The notes: a model not told the origin generated them from the letters alone. A stretch of DNA of 64,000 bases from Carex sylvatica (GCA_964058845.1 CAXKVR010000064.1:1-64000), one strand, 5' to 3'; positions 45,547 through 59,124 are shown, counted from the stretch's first letter. Program-made: numbers and translations.

Positions 45547-45936
45547 GTAACCATTATTTACTTGCAGTTTCTTTGTTTCTTAAGATGATAGTATGACATG
45601 AAATTCATGGTGACGTGGTGTTTAGCACTTCTACTACCTAGGAAACTAGTTTTTGTTTCATTGAAAGTCATATTAATCTTGTTCAAACTAGTTGACTCTA
45701 TATTAATTATAATTTTGATGCAAAATATATATATATATATAAGAGCAGAAAGCATCCTATAATATATAATATCTCAAGCCCATACATTTGTATTCTAGTA
45801 AATGGCTATACAGCAGCTGTTAATTGGTTGATACAACTGCTATGCTGGTAATACTGCAGCACTATTACATAAGAAACAACCCGAGTATAATCCCTCATTT
45901 TATATATATTTTTTAAAGTTTTATTATGGATAAAAC

Positions 45937-46673
45937 CAGTGTAATAAAATGCAGTATATTTTTTTAAAGTTTTATTATGGATAAAACCAATGTAATAAAA
46001 TGCGGCCTATGCGGCCACATATACGGCCGCATAAAATCCAACTATACGGATTAATATGCAGATTTTAATCCACTTAAAATATTTTATGTATTAACAAATA
46101 AAGATCCGGATCCGGATCCTAAAAATTTTAATCAATGACGGATGTCCTATATAAAATCGAAACCCATTCTTATTCCTCATCCGGATTAGTCCAGTCGAGC
46201 TATTTATTTCGAGGTTCGCAGCTTCTTTTATAGGGTCACAAGAGATGCGCTTTCTTTGGTTTGGAGGTGTGGGACTAAAAGATTAAATGTACCGGAGTTC
46301 TTTGCCTTTCTGAGCGCGCTTTCACTTGCTGAGCGCCACGTGCTTACACACGGTTTCACCTTTATATATTATTTAAAGATTTAAAGAATGAAATGATTGC
46401 TAAGTTGCCAAGTTTGCAACAATCTTTCACGGGCCTCCTTGCATGCATATGGATTTGGGCTAAATCTTTGAATACCATTTTAACTCATAAAATATATATT
46501 ATTATGCATAATTTTTTAGTCTAATAACACATAATATTATTAATATACAGCATTATTTTATTTTATTAACTTTTTAATCCGCATATATAAATCCGCATAT
46601 GCGGCCGTATACCGTATATGCGGTATGCGGTGACCTTCCGCATATCGCATAGAAACCGCATTTTACAGCACTG
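45937..46673. mobile_element. hAT-type MITE with 8-bp TSD
   Basis: The 737-bp element starts CAGTGTAATAAAATGC and ends with GCATTTTACAGCACTG. It is flanked by GATAAAAC at 45929-45936 and 46674-46681. The left end carries a direct duplication of about 50 bp, so the TSD and TIR words occur twice there (second at about 45980). The interior has palindromic ATGCGGCC / GGCCGCAT and CCGGATCCGG words. Non-coding. Confidence 0.83.
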
Positions 46674-46681
46674 GATAAAAC

Positions 46682-47127
46682 AATGAGAATGAACAAGCCT
46701 TTCAGACCCATACTGGTATTTCAGAACAATGGACATGAACAACGTCAGTATAATTCTTTTATCATACTATCATGTAACAACTTGTTGGCAAGTAAGTTCT
46801 TTAACATCTGATGTCGCTCTAACCCTCTTCCTCTTTCTTGATAATGAAGCGTCTGAGTTTGCAATGTAGGAAATTATGTTGTGTTGATTCTTCTCTGCAA
46901 GAGATGCCAAATTTACACAGTTCTGAAAGTGACATGGACTAGGAAGAGCAAGGATTGATTGTATATAGTTACTCTTTTATGTTGTTGTTGTTGTTTAAAT
47001 TGCATGTAACATTTTGTTGTTGATGTCTAGAATCCTTATTTCAAATTGTGGTAATAACATTGCTCAATGTAATATTTTATTTTTATGACAATAATATCTT
47101 TGAAAACAACTCTTTATGTGTCTTTGT
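46682..47127. other. Spacer, one short open stretch
   Basis: The frame 46847-46942 (MKRLSLQCRKLCC, stop TAG) follows an AG and could be a terminal exon, but nothing supports it beyond openness. Otherwise no gene was seen. Confidence 0.3.
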
Positions 47128-47301
47128 GATGCTGTGGATTTTTAGGAAAAATGAATTGTATTGATTCCATTTATCTCTTGGGTCTATATAGGCATTACAT
47201 TTTCATTCAACACCCTCAATTATTCTATAATTCATATCTTACCAAACGGTCCCTATAGTTCTATATAATGCATAAATATACATAAATCTCAACACTCTCC
47301 C

Positions 47302-49387
47302 TCAAGATGGGCAAAAGATATCAATAAAGCCCATCTTGTCACAGAACCTATCTAGATCTATTGAGCTAAGTCTTTTGATGAGGCAGTCAGCTACTTGATC
47401 TCCAACAGCTACATGACTCAGCTCTAATAATCCACTTTCTAGCTTTTCCTTTATGAAGAACCTATCTATCTCCACATGCTTGGTTCTGTCGTGCTGCGTA
47501 AGATTGTTGGCGATGCTGATCGCTGACTTGCTATCGCACCACAATTTCATTTGAGCTCCGTGATTCACCTTGAGCTCTTCCAACAACCTTTTTAGTCACA
47601 CCATCTCAGCAACTCCCAATGCCATAGCCCTGTACTCGGCTTCTGCTGTCGATCTCGCAACAACTAGCTGCTTCTTGCTCTTCCAAGAGACCAAGTTGCC
47701 CCCTACGAATATGCAATAGCCATCTGTGGACCTCCTGTCATCTTGGCAACTGGCCCAGTCAGAGTCACAGTAGCCCTCAATGTTCATGTGTCCATTCTGC
47801 CTGAAAATCAAGCCCTTCCCTGGTGCACTCTTGAGGTATCTCAGAATGTGATACACTGCGTCCATATGACCCTTCCTAGGATCATGCATGTAGCGACTCG
47901 CCACGCTCACTGCAAATGAGATATCGGGACGTGTATGTGTCAAATAGATCAGTCTGCCTACCAGCCTCTGGTACCTCTCACGATCAACCTGTTCTCCTGC
48001 CTCTGCACTAATCTTGGCCTTCAGATCAATTGGAGAAACTGCAAGCTTGCACCCCCAACATGCATGTCTCAGTGAGCAAGTCTAGGACATACTTCATTTG
48101 AGATAGAACAATCCCCTCTGCTGCACAAGACACCTCAATCCCAAGAAAGTACCTAAGCTGTCCCAGATCCTTCACCTCGAATTCCTTCCCCAATATTGCC
48201 TTCAACTGTGCAATCTCCCCCTCATCATTCCCGATAATGATCATATCATTGACACACACAGTTAGCATAGTAATATGGTCACCATGTTGTCTAGTAAACA
48301 CCGTGTGATCAGCATTGATCTGCTGATAGCTCATGCCTACCATAGCCTTCCTGAACCTATCAAACCAGGCCCGGGGGGACTGTTTCAACCCATAAAGTGA
48401 CTTCTTGAGTCTGCACAACTTACCTACTGTCTGGTTCGTGCCAAACCCTGATGGAGTCTCCATATACACCTCCTCTAACAAGTCACCATGAAGAAACACA
48501 TTCTTCACGTCGAGTTGGTGTAACTTCCATCCTTCATTCGCTGCCATAGAAACCAGTGTCCTCATTGTGCTCATCTTCGCCACGGGTGCAAAGGTCTCAT
48601 CATAGTCGATGCCATAGGTCTGACTGTATCCCTTCGCTACCAACCTAGCCTTGTAGCACTCAATCAGACCCTCTGGATTCTGTTTCACTGTAAAGACCCA
48701 CTTGCATCCAACAGCCTTCTTGCCTGGTAGTAGTGACACAAGCTCCCAGGTTCTGTTCTTCTCGAGGGCCTCGAGCTCTTCTTGCATGGCTGTTTTCCAT
48801 TTCGGATCTCCTTTAGTAACCTGCCAATACTTAGGAATATAGATAGTGTCTAATGATGCAATGAACGCTTTATATACCGGTGATATGGGTGAGTAAGAGA
48901 CAAACTGGGCAATCTCATGCGAAAAACCATATCGATCAGGAGGAATGCCCGCATTCTCGCAATGAGTCCTTCTTACTGATAGGGGAGTGGGAGGAGTAGA
49001 GAGTGAAATCATAGCACCTGTGTATTTTGAGTCTGAGGTGGATTGTGTAAATGTCTCAAGAGTCGGATTAGGCAGGGACAAGGAACTTGGGACGGGTGGC
49101 ACTGTAGGCACGACTCCCTCACTCTGCTTATTTCTTCTCACATACACCTCACGGTATCTCGACTCCCCCTGAGCTCGAGTCCTACCACATTCGGGCCCAT
49201 TCCTCTCAACTTCTGGCTCACCCGCCAAATCCTCATTTTGTGGCTCAACCTTGGCCGAATCCTCCTTTTCCGGCTCAACCCTAGTCAAATCCTCCTTTTT
49301 CGGCTCAACTCTAGCCGAATCCTCCTTTTTTGACTCAACTCTAGCCGAATCCACCAGTGGACAAGGAATACCACCCACACTCACCAT
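47302..49387 (-). pseudogene. Copia copy 1: reverse transcriptase and RNase H
   Basis: The frame 48026-49387 covers the linker (repeats of RVEPKKED-like units at its start) and [64 protein letters not shown]. The catalytic YVDD reads CVND (48247-48258), so the RT is dead. RNase H follows in 47596-47943 (MTHTRPDISFAVSV, STAEAEYRAM) and 47302-47586 (LWCDSKSAISIANN), separated by a frameshift and a stop. Confidence 0.88.
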
Positions 49388-49951
49388 TCTCCTCTCACCA
49401 TCACTACTACTCTTCCCCCTCGCGCCTCATACCTCCTGTATCGAGCGAGTCTCCAAAGGGTGATGTAGTCTCTGAGGAGTAGTAAGGTTCGAACTCGCGG
49501 AATGTAACATCCATACTCACAAACAATCTCCTCTCTATCGGACTCCAGCACACATAACCCTTTTGAGTAGCTGAGTACCCCCACAAAGATACACCTCACA
49601 GCCCTCGGATCCAGTTTTCCAACATTTTGTCTGTTGTCTTTCACAAAGCACACACAGCCAAATACCCTTTGGAGGAAGAATACCCTCATTATCTCCTTTA
49701 AACATCACACGTGGAGTATGCCAGTCCAACACTTTAGATGACATTCTGTTGATCAATTGTGTGGCTGTCAGGACTGCTTGTCCCTACAAATGTTTCGGAA
49801 CATTCATCGAAATCATCATACTCCGAGTTACTTCAAGGAGATGCCTGTTCTTCCATTCTGCTACCCCATTCTGCCCTGGTGTGTATGGACACGTGGTTTG
49901 ATGCTGTATTCCTTGGGATGACAAGTACTCTCCAAATGCCCTGTTGGTGTA

Positions 49952-51283
49952 CTATGTTTCATTGTCAGACCTCAATACCTTCACAACTGCACCGTATTGA
50001 GTCTGAACCCCTTTGTGAAAGTCCTTGAAGCAAGCAACCACATCACTCTTGTTCTCCATCAGATAAATCCAAGTCACACGAGAAAAACAATCGATGAAGG
50101 AGACAAAATATCTGAACCCATTCACAGTAGTCGTAGGACAAGTCCCCCATACGTCTAAATGAACCAGATCAAAGGCATGAGAACTCCTACTTCTTGAGCT
50201 TACATACGAACTCCTTGTATGTTTCCCAAACTCACATCCATCATATACAAGTTTATGTTTGTCAGCTTTCTCATACTTTGATAGATACAAACGTTCCAGT
50301 AGGCTGAAGGAAGAGTGCCCCATCCGTCGATGAATCAGAAGCAACTCATCCTCCACGCTCACCACAAATCCTCCTACCCCCACTCTATCGACCACAGATG
50401 TCAGCGCTGTGTCCATCCCTTTTCTATCCATGTACCACAACCCATCACGCCATGTACCAGTCCCAAGTATCCGACCTATCCCCTTCTCCTGGAAGACCAT
50501 CTTCGGAATATCAAAGGTCACGATGCATTTCTGCTCACGGATAATAGCACTAATGGACACTAGGTTTACCGGAAAGGAATGAGCATGCAACACATTGGTC
50601 AGAGTCACTGAGTCAGTACATTTTACGGTACCCTCACCAACTACGGGCTGAGCCGTACCATCTGCGATCTGAACGCTCTCTGGGACTGCTAGGTGAGTAT
50701 AGGAAGAAAACTCCCCAACAGTACCAGTCACATGGCGAGACGCACCAGAGTCGACTATCCAATCTGGTGATCTCGTCGTGGGTATAGAGGCTAGAGCAAG
50801 GGTATCATGAGTACCTGTAGTTATGTGGGCAAGAGAAGCAAAGTTACCCCTGGATGAAGTAGAGGTTGATGCATCATCTCTCACGCTCTTCACATCACCT
50901 ATCAGCTTCTGCCTGTTCATGAGTCCCTGAGAATAGGCCTTCATGAGTGCCTGATCTTCCTCTGTAAGGTCCCCACCAGCTTCTTCTTCCTCCTTTGCAA
51001 CCATCAGATGTGTCCGATTGCCTTCTCTTCCACCTCTCCAACCTCCACAGCCGCAACCACGACTCCCAGACTTCCCCCTCCCACCTGTATCTCTCTCGTT
51101 TGGTGGCTTAGGGCAAGTCTGCTTTAGGTGACCTACCTCACCGCATCTGTAACACCGTCGAGGCTCGCCTCTGAACCCTGTGTTACCTGTGTGACCTGAG
51201 TTGGATACCGCTAGTGCTGACTTCACCCCTGGAAGTCCTGCTGCCCCAGCCTGTAGCCTAATCTGAGTCTCCTCCTCATGCAT
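49952..51283 (-). pseudogene. Copia copy 1: gag end, protease, integrase start
   Basis: An open stretch of 443 codons begins in late gag. It has an intact zinc knuckle CYRCGEVGHLKQTC (about residues 42-55), the protease motif WIVDSGASRHVTG, then integrase with an HHCC-like finger (HRRMGHSSF, CEFGKHTRSSY) and the first catalytic region FDLVHLDVWG and RSDNET. Integrase continues after a stop and frame change into 49381-49950 (TPGQNGVAE, IFVGVLSYSKG). The usual N-terminal gag is not present upstream. Confidence 0.85.
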
Positions 51284-51822
51284 TGATCCGACTCAGATCT
51301 ACGCCTCACGTATCAATCCAAGTCCTAATCCTTCCTATTACTCTCTGAGACCCGATCTTACACTGTTAAGATCGATACCCACATCATCTCCTCCTCTTCT
51401 TCTTCTTCTTGACCAGATCTTGATCTATCTCATCAAGATTCGAGTTCAAAACCCGATCAAACCTCGATCCAAATCCGCTTCTCAGGTATCGTGGGGTAGA
51501 GCCCCCCCACACCGGCCAATCAACACAAAGAGGCTACCTTTGGTGGTCGGTCGACTCTAGAAGAAGAGAAGACTGAGCGGCGGAAGAGAAGAGAGGAGCG
51601 GCGAGGTACTGTAGCGGCTAGGGTTAGGTTTAGGTTTTTAAGGCTATGATGCCATGTGGTTTATTTAGGAAAAATAAATTGTATTGATTCCATTGATCTC
51701 TTGAGCCTATATAGATGTTACATTTTCATTCAACACCCTCAACTATTCTATAATTCATATCTTACCAAACGGTCCCTATAGTTCCATATAATACATAAAC
51801 ATACATAAATCTCAACAGATGC

Positions 51823-53136
51823 TATGCAAGTATTTTTTGTCATGCTTGTATTTCTATTTCTATTTTTTGTCATGCTTGTAAATGATATATATTGTTGATG
51901 TTTAAATTGCTGTTACCAATGCTCAGTATTTGAGTTGCACTAACTTTATAATTTAGAAGAGTTGAAAACTTAGAATCTTATAAAGAAATCATCCAGAGAA
52001 AAGAATATTATGTATTGATTTAGCTTCACGACAGTGTAATGGACATGCATATATGAGCAACTACAACTATCAAACATAACATCACAACAATAATTAAATA
52101 TCAAGCACAATATTCCATCAGCAACTACCAAACAAATAAAATAAAATAAAACAAAAACAACAGACACAACATAACATGACAATGTCAAATTTATAAACAT
52201 AAGTTTGAATACAGGAAAAATACACATTCTTAGCATAAAATCACAACTAAATTTATAAACAAGAGCTTGAATACAGAAAAAGAAAATCATACACATTAGG
52301 AATTATAATTTCCAATAAAAATTACATTACATATATATTATCTTATCTCTGACTCTTTAATCCTTTGTCTTCTATTATTCTGTACCATCTCATCTCTAGT
52401 TGTCTCCGAGTGGATCTGCTCTATGATAGTGGATCGACAAATAACAGAAAGACCAAAGAACCATTTCATAGTCAGAAATCAACTAAAAATATTTACAAAA
52501 AAAAACATGTTAATTACTGCCAAAAATCAATTATACAAACTATAAGAAACACACATTGTTGATCAGGAAAAAACTTCTTCTATACCAGATTGGAAACCAA
52601 ATCCATGAGTAATTAGTGATTTACCAAATTCGAAAACCAAATCCATGAGCTAACATATGAAGCAAAACTATTTCACGTGCCATCATAAATATCTGAGAAA
52701 ATAGCATAATTTATTCATTAAAAAGGAATATTTCTAAAGTTACATCATAGTTGAACTTTATACAAATTAACTCAAAACCATTTTTCTTGATTAAGGAAGC
52801 CTATAGGACCGTAACTTACCCATATGTCTAATTATGTGGTTCATCCATTTCTTTTTGTATTTTTTACTTGATTCCTCAAAAAGGTTGAGCCAAGTAAACC
52901 GTTGGTGAAAACTTATGATACCAAAGAAGTTTTAGGTTACCCATTTGGACCTGTACTGGTACAGTGCAGAACAAATCCTAAATATAAATTGCTTGTGTGG
53001 AAAATACAAATAAAAAAGCAGTACAATAACAAAATTCAACAGCATAGCTATGTTTAGACCAGAAAGAATGATAATAAATTCCCAAATAAAACAAAATTCA
53101 ACAATATGGCTATATTTACACTGCAAATAAAACATT
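51823..53136. other. AT-rich spacer between the two copia elements
   Basis: No coding potential recognised. It may be intron or intergenic sequence of whatever locus the two elements entered. Confidence 0.4.
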
Positions 53137-53381
53137 GTAATAAAAGAAATGGTTCAAAAATAAATTGTATTGATTCCTTGGTTCTCTTGGGTCTTTATAG
53201 GCATCACAAATTACATCCGTAACCCTATACTTTCTTATAAGTCATTTCTTACCAAAAGGACCCTATAACTTCTATTAATGCATAAACATACATTAAATCT
53301 CAACACTCCCTCTCAAGATGGACAAAAGATATTCATCAAGCACATCTTGTCACAAAACCTATCTAGATCTATTGAGCTAAG

Positions 53382-54720
53382 TCATTTGGTGAGACAATCA
53401 GCTACTTGATCACCAGTAGCTACATGACTCAGCTCTAATAGTCCACTTTCTAGCTTTTCCTTTATGAAGAACCTATCGATCTCCACATGCTTGATTCTGT
53501 CATGCTGCACAGGATTGTTAGCAATGCTGATCGCTGACTTGCTATCGCACCACAATTTTATTTGAGCTCCATAATTCACCTTGAGCTCTTCCAACAACCT
53601 CTTCAGCCACACCATCTCTGCAACTCCCAATGTCATAGCCCTGTACTCGGCTTCTGCTGTCGATCTCGAAACAACTGCTGCTTCTTGCTCTTCCAGGAGA
53701 CCAAGTTTCCCTCTACGAACATGCAGTAGCCAGATGTGGACCTCCTGTCATCTTGGCAACTGGCCCAGTCAGAGTCACAATAGCCCTCAATGTTCATGTG
53801 TCCATTCTACCTGAAAACAAGTCCTTCCTCGGTGCACTCTTTAGGTACCTCAGAATGTGATACACTACATCCATATGGTCTTTCCTAGGGTCATGCATGT
53901 AGCGGCTCACCATGCTCACTACAAATGAAATATCGGGACGAGTATGTGTCAAATAGATCAATCTGCCGACCAGTCTCTGGTACCTCTCACGATCAACCTG
54001 TTCTCCTGCCTCTGCACTCATCTTGCCCTTCACATCAATTGGAGAAACTACAAGCCTGCACCCTAACATGCATGTCTCAGTGAGCAGGTCTAGCACATAC
54101 TTCCTTTGGAACAGAACAATCCCTTCGGAGGCACGCGCCACCTCAATGCTGAGAAAGTATCTAAGTCGCCCCCAAGTCCTTTACCTCAAACTTCTTGCCC
54201 AATCTCACCTTCAGCTGAGCAATCTCACTCTCATCATTCCAGTGATAATCATGTCATCCACATATACGGCAAGCATAGTGGTGTGAGCTTCTCGTTGCCT
54301 AAAAAGCATTGTATGGTCTGCATTGATCTGCCGATACCCCATGTCTACCATAGCCTTCCTAAATCTGTCAAACCAAGCTCGAGAGGATTGCTTCAACCCA
54401 TAAAGATACTTCTTGAGTCTGCACACCTTACCCACTGTCCTTTTCGTGCCAAAACCTGGTGGTATCTCCATGTACACCTCCTCCAATAAGTCACCATGAA
54501 GAAAAATATTATTCACATCGAGTTGGTGTAACTTCCACCCCCCATTCGCGGCTAAGGAAACCATTGTTCATACTGTGCTCATCTTCGCCACGGGTGCAAA
54601 TATCTCATCATAGTCTATACTATAGGTCTGACTGTACCCCTTTGCCACCAATCGGGCCTTGTACCGCTCGACCTTCCCTTTTGGGCTTTGCTTCACTGTG
54701 AAGACCCATTTGCATCCAAC
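53382..54720 (-). pseudogene. Copia copy 2: reverse transcriptase and RNase H remnants
   Basis: RT pieces: HQLDVNNIFLHGDLLEEVYM, KYLYGLKQSSRAWF, and an intact catalytic YVDD (54253-54264, AVYVDDMIITG) in 54211-54564. 53794-54141 carries the end of RT and start of RNase H (THTRPDISFVVSM). 53382-53636 holds LWCDSKSAISIANN and the EIDRFFIKEKL end. Unlike copy 1 the YVDD box is kept, but frameshifts near 54180-54240 and 53680-53800 disable it. Confidence 0.85.
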
Positions 54721-55324
54721 GACCTTCTTGCTAGGTGGTAGTGACATGAGCTCTCAGGTTTTGTTCTTGGCGAGGGCCTCAAGTTCCTCTAGCATGGCTG
54801 CTTCCCACTTTAGATCCTCCTTAGCACCCTACCAACACTTAGGAATGGAGACAATGTCCAAAGATGCAATGAATGCTCCATGTACAGGTGATATGTGTGA
54901 GTAAGAGACAAATTTGGCAATGTCATGTGGAAAATCATATTAGTTAGGAGGAATGCCTGCATTCTCGCGAGGAGTTCTCCTTACCGATAGTGGGAGGAGT
55001 AGAGAGATGAATCATATCACCTGTGTATTCTGAGTCTGCGGTAGATGGAAAAGGTGTCTCAGGAGTCGAGGTAGGCAGGAACAAAGGACTTGGCACAAGC
55101 GACACTGTAGGTACTGTTTCCTCGTTCTCCTTTCGTCTCCTCGTGTACACTCTCAGCTCCCCCTAAGCCTGAGGTCCACCACCCTCGGGATCAATCTCCC
55201 CCTGATTCAGCACAACAGCCGGCTCTATAACCGGCACAACAGTCGATTCCACCACAATTGGACAAGGGATAGTCCCTACACTCACCATCTATTGCATCTC
55301 ACCACTACTACTACTCTCCCCCTC

Positions 55325-57842
55325 TCACCTCGTACCTCTTGTATCAAGCGAGTCCCTAAATAGTGAGGTAACATCGGAAGTTCTTCTCAATGGAGCTCCA
55401 ACACATATACCCCTTTTGGGTAACCGAGTATCCCACAAAGACACATTTGACCGCCATTGGGTCCAGTTTTCCCACATTGAGTCTTTTGTCCTGCACAAAA
55501 CAGATACACCCAAAGGTCCTCAAAGGAAGGATATCCTCATTCTTACCTTGCCACACCTCAAACGGAGACTTTCACTCCAATACTCGTGAGGGTATCATAT
55601 TGATCAGTTGGGCAGCGGTCTTGACTGCTTGCTCCCACAAGTACTTTGGTACCATAGCGAACATCATACTCCTACCTACTTCCAGGAGATGTCTATTCTT
55701 TCGTTCTCCTACTCCCATTTTTCTCAGGTGTGTATGGACAAGTGGTCTGATGCTTTATTCCCTTGGATGACAGATACTCCCTAAAGGCCCTATTGGTGTA
55801 TTCTGTCCCATTATCAGACCTCAATACCTTTACAACTGCTCTATATTGAGTCTGAACCCCTTTATGAAAATCCCTAAAGCATGAAAGAACCTAACTCTTG
55901 TGTTTCATCAAATAAAGCCAAGTCACACGAGAACAACAATCAATGAAAGTCACAAAATATCAAAAGTAGGTGTAGGACAAGGTCCCCATACATCAGAATG
56001 TATCAAATCAAAAGTACTAGAACTCCTAGACCCAGAACTAACATAACATAAGAACTCCTAGTGTGCTTGCCCAACTCACAAGTATCACAAACAAGTTTAT
56101 CTTTATTAGCTTTTTCAAATAAAAGGGGATACAAACGACTCAAAAGGTCAAAAGAAGGGTGGCCCAAACGACTGTGGTGGAGTAGCAACAAGTCTTCCAC
56201 ACTACTCCCAACTCCTCCAGAGCTCTCCACAATTAATGAAAGGGCTGAGTCCATCCCATCTCGATCCATGTACCATAATCCACTATGCCATGTACCAGTC
56301 CCGAGCCTCATGCCCGTCCTCTTCTCCTGGAAGATCACCTTAGGAATATCAAAAGTAACAACACAATTTAGTTGGAGGATAATTGCACTTATAGATAAGA
56401 GATTTACGGAAAAAGAAGGAGTATGCAAAACATTGGACAAAGTCAGAGAGTTGGTACATTTTACTGTACCCTTACCAACTACAGGCCGGGCTGTACCATC
56501 GGCTGTTGGATGCTTTCTGGAGCTGCTAGGTGAGTCTAGGAAGAAAACTCCCTAGCAGCACTCGTCACATGCCTAGACTCACCAGAATCAACTATCTACT
56601 CGGCTGATCTAGTTGTAGGAATAGAGGCAAGAGCGGGTGAATCACAAGTACATGTGGTTGACTGAGCAGACAGAGCAAAGTTACCCTTGGATGAAGATGA
56701 GGTGGATGCACTATCTCCCACACTCACTGCCTTCTGCTTCCTCAGCATCTGAGAGAACCCATCCAAGAGTGCCTGATCCTCCTCAGTGAGATTCCCACCA
56801 GCTTCTTATTTCTCATCTGCAACCATTAGATGTGCCCGTTTACCTCCTCTTCCACCTCTCCTACCTCCACGGCCGCAACCACGACTCTCAAACTGCCCCC
56901 TTCTACCTGTGTCTCTCTCCTTGGGTGGCATAGGGCAAGCCTGCTTCAGGTAACCTACCTCACCACAGTTGTAGCACTGTCGAGTCTCGCCTCTGTACCC
57001 TATGTTACCTGAGTTGGAGACTGCTAGAGCTGACTTCACCTGTGGAAGTCCTCCTTCCCCAGCCTGCAGTCCAATCCGGCTCTCCTTCTGTATCATAGCC
57101 GAGATCGCCTCATCCAGTGAGGAAATCTTCGACTGAGCTAGTAGCACCGTACACCTTGGCTCAAATGCCGGGTTCAACCCCCTCCTAAAGTGCATAGTCC
57201 TCCTCTGGACTCTATCATCTTCTTTCTTGCACACGGGGTCCTTGCAGCACGCGGGTGGTGAGAAGAGATCATTGTCTACCCACAGTCGCTCCAGATTTGC
57301 GGCATACTCATAGATCTCTCTCTCTCTCTCTCTGTGTCACTGCTTCTATCTCCCGCTCGATTTGGAACACCCTCAAGTTGTTGTCGGCTCCTACATAGAT
57401 TCTCTGCAGCTCCCCCCAGACATCACTCACGGCCTCTATGCCATCCACCGTGATAGTGATAGACGTGACCATCGAGTTCAGAAATCAGGCTATGAGTAGT
57501 CTTTCACTCATTGTGCTCAACTTAGTCCTTCGCTGGTTCTCCCTTCTCACCTGTCAGATACCCCTTTAGGTTCCTTCCTGATAGAGCCCTCTTAACCCGA
57601 CGCGACCAACTCAAATACGTGGCTGATCCATCAAGTTTCAGCTCCACATTCTGAAGATCTAGCTTGACCTGCACCTGAGCAGGTGCTGAGATAGCAGTCT
57701 TCGTCGAGGCACTAGCTCCCTGTATGAGCCCGACCAAGACCTTCAGAACCTCAGGATCGATCTTCCCTAGACACTCCAATTCCGTACCTCCTATACCATC
57801 TCCTGACATCCTCAGACACACAGATCCAAGTCTCAATAACAC
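55325..57842 (-). pseudogene. Copia copy 2: gag, protease and integrase remnants
   Basis: Gag starts near 57842 (KLDGSATYLSWSRRVKRAL, typical of the copia gag N-terminus) and continues in 56806-57234 with a zinc knuckle where the His is Tyr (CYNCGEVGYLKQAC). The protease core is damaged near 56555. The integrase finger (HHSRLGHPSF, CDTCELGKHTRSSY) is in 56003-56440, and the core and tail follow in broken frames down to 55325 (LRTFGCICFVQDKRLNVGKLD). Several frameshifts and stops mean no functional product. Confidence 0.82.
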
Positions 57843-58687
57843 ACGATCTTGATCTGAAACCTCATTTTACTCTTAACCCGATCTTGATCTTATCTCATCA
57901 TAACCCGATCTTGATCTTATCTCATCAAGACGAGATCCACATCATCTCCCCCTTTCTTCTTCTCCTTCGTGACTCGATCTTGATTTAACGCATCAAGAAT
58001 CGAGCTCAAAACTGATCAAAAAACCCGATCAACCCGCGTCTCGGGTATCATGGGGTAAAAGACCTCCACGCTGGCCAAATCAACACCCGAAACCTACCTT
58101 TTAGAGGTTGGCCGGCCCTAGAAGTGGTGGCACGGCCTAGTCAAACTGAGAGATAGGTCAAACCGAGAGAGAAAAGAAAAACACTTGGCTGCAGCTGGTG
58201 GCTGCTGGTCGGACAAGGGAGAGGTGGATCAGAGCAGTAGAGGGGCGGAGGGGTGGAGCTCGGCCTAGGTCATCTCAAAGGCGGATCTGAGCAGTAGAGA
58301 GGCGGAGCTTAGCTAGGGCAGGGCAGAGGTCAGGTGGCCGGTCGGAGCTCAGGTAGGGCCCAGCAGGGTCAGGTGACCCGCTTGGAGGGAGGCGGAGCTC
58401 CGGCAAGCCTAGCGGTGGTGGGCGGACCTCTTCTGCTTTAGATCGGATCTAAAAAAAAAAAAAAAATAGGAAAAAAAAAGGCTAACTTAAATTTAAAGCT
58501 CTGATATAAAAAAGAAATGGTTCAAAAATAAATTGTATTGATTCCTTAGTTCTCTTGAGTCTTTATAGGCATCACAAATTACATCTGTAACCCTATACTT
58601 TCTTATAAGTCATTTTTTACCAAAAGGATCTTATAACTTCTATTAATGCGTAAACATAAATTAAATCTCAACAGTAATTATTTTCAG

Positions 58688-58771
58688 GCAGAAGACTATG
58701 ACTTATCAAGAAAGCTATTACAAATGTCAGCTTGTGCAGAGTCAATTTTGTGTAGACTGTCTTTATACGAG
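58688..58771 (+). other. Possible exon immediately right of copia copy 2
   Basis: 84 bp (28 codons, phase 0) between ATTTTCAG and GAG/GTTAGT, open in one frame (AEDYDLSRKLLQMSACAES). The copia TSD ends 9 bp before the exon, so the element sits inside the presumed acceptor region, leaving only TATTTTCAG beyond the duplicated GTAAT. The family was not recognised. It could be a chance open stretch. Confidence 0.35.
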
Positions 58772-59124
58772 GTTAGTTAACTACTTTTCCCTGGTGCTCA
58801 ATTTGTAATTGACTTAATTTATTTTATAAACTTGTGCAAAGTATGGTCTAAACATAGCCATAGTCTTTAACAATTATCTAAATAAAATCCTAACAAATTT
58901 GAAATTCCCACTCGATTCTATTAAACAGCTATGAAATCTACATTGGTTCCTCCATTTTTTTCAAATATATTCATACAAACTGTGAGATAATGATCGGCAT
59001 TAAACTTTATTTCAAATTATCAGTAATTGAAAAGTAAAAGTTAAGGTTTTAAGCATACCTCAGAATTAGGAACGATTGATTGGAGCTTTAAAATTGGAAG
59101 GAGAGAGGTAAAAGATAAGAGAAA

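Larger units (their letters stand above)
47133..51817 (-). mobile_element. Ty1-copia retrotransposon, copy 1, with LTRs and TSD
   Basis: The 4,685-bp element is on the minus strand. LTRs are 51655-51817 (5') and 47133-47294 (3'), about 162 bp, starting TGTTGAGATTTATG on the minus strand and about 92% identical by eye. A perfect 5-bp duplication GATGC lies at 47128-47132 and 51818-51822. The primer-binding site next to the 5' LTR (51643-51654) is a decayed match to initiator-Met tRNA. A purine tract precedes the 3' LTR (47295-47310). Most of gag is missing relative to the copy at 53142, which accounts for the 847-bp size difference. Confidence 0.93.
53142..58673 (-). mobile_element. Ty1-copia retrotransposon, copy 2, with LTRs and TSD
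   Basis: The 5,532-bp element is in the same family and orientation as the one at 47133. LTRs of 164 bp lie at 58510-58673 (5') and 53142-53305 (3'), about 95% identical by eye. A perfect 5-bp duplication GTAAT lies at 53137-53141 and 58674-58678. The primer-binding site abuts the 5' LTR (GCTCTGATATAA, 58498-58509). All domains are present in order, but frames are broken throughout. A CT microsatellite lies at 57316-57336 within gag. Confidence 0.93.

Noticed and set aside
49043..49463. Plus-strand repeats such as AESSFSGSTL
   Set aside because: Antisense of the RVEPKKED-like linker repeats in copia copy 1.
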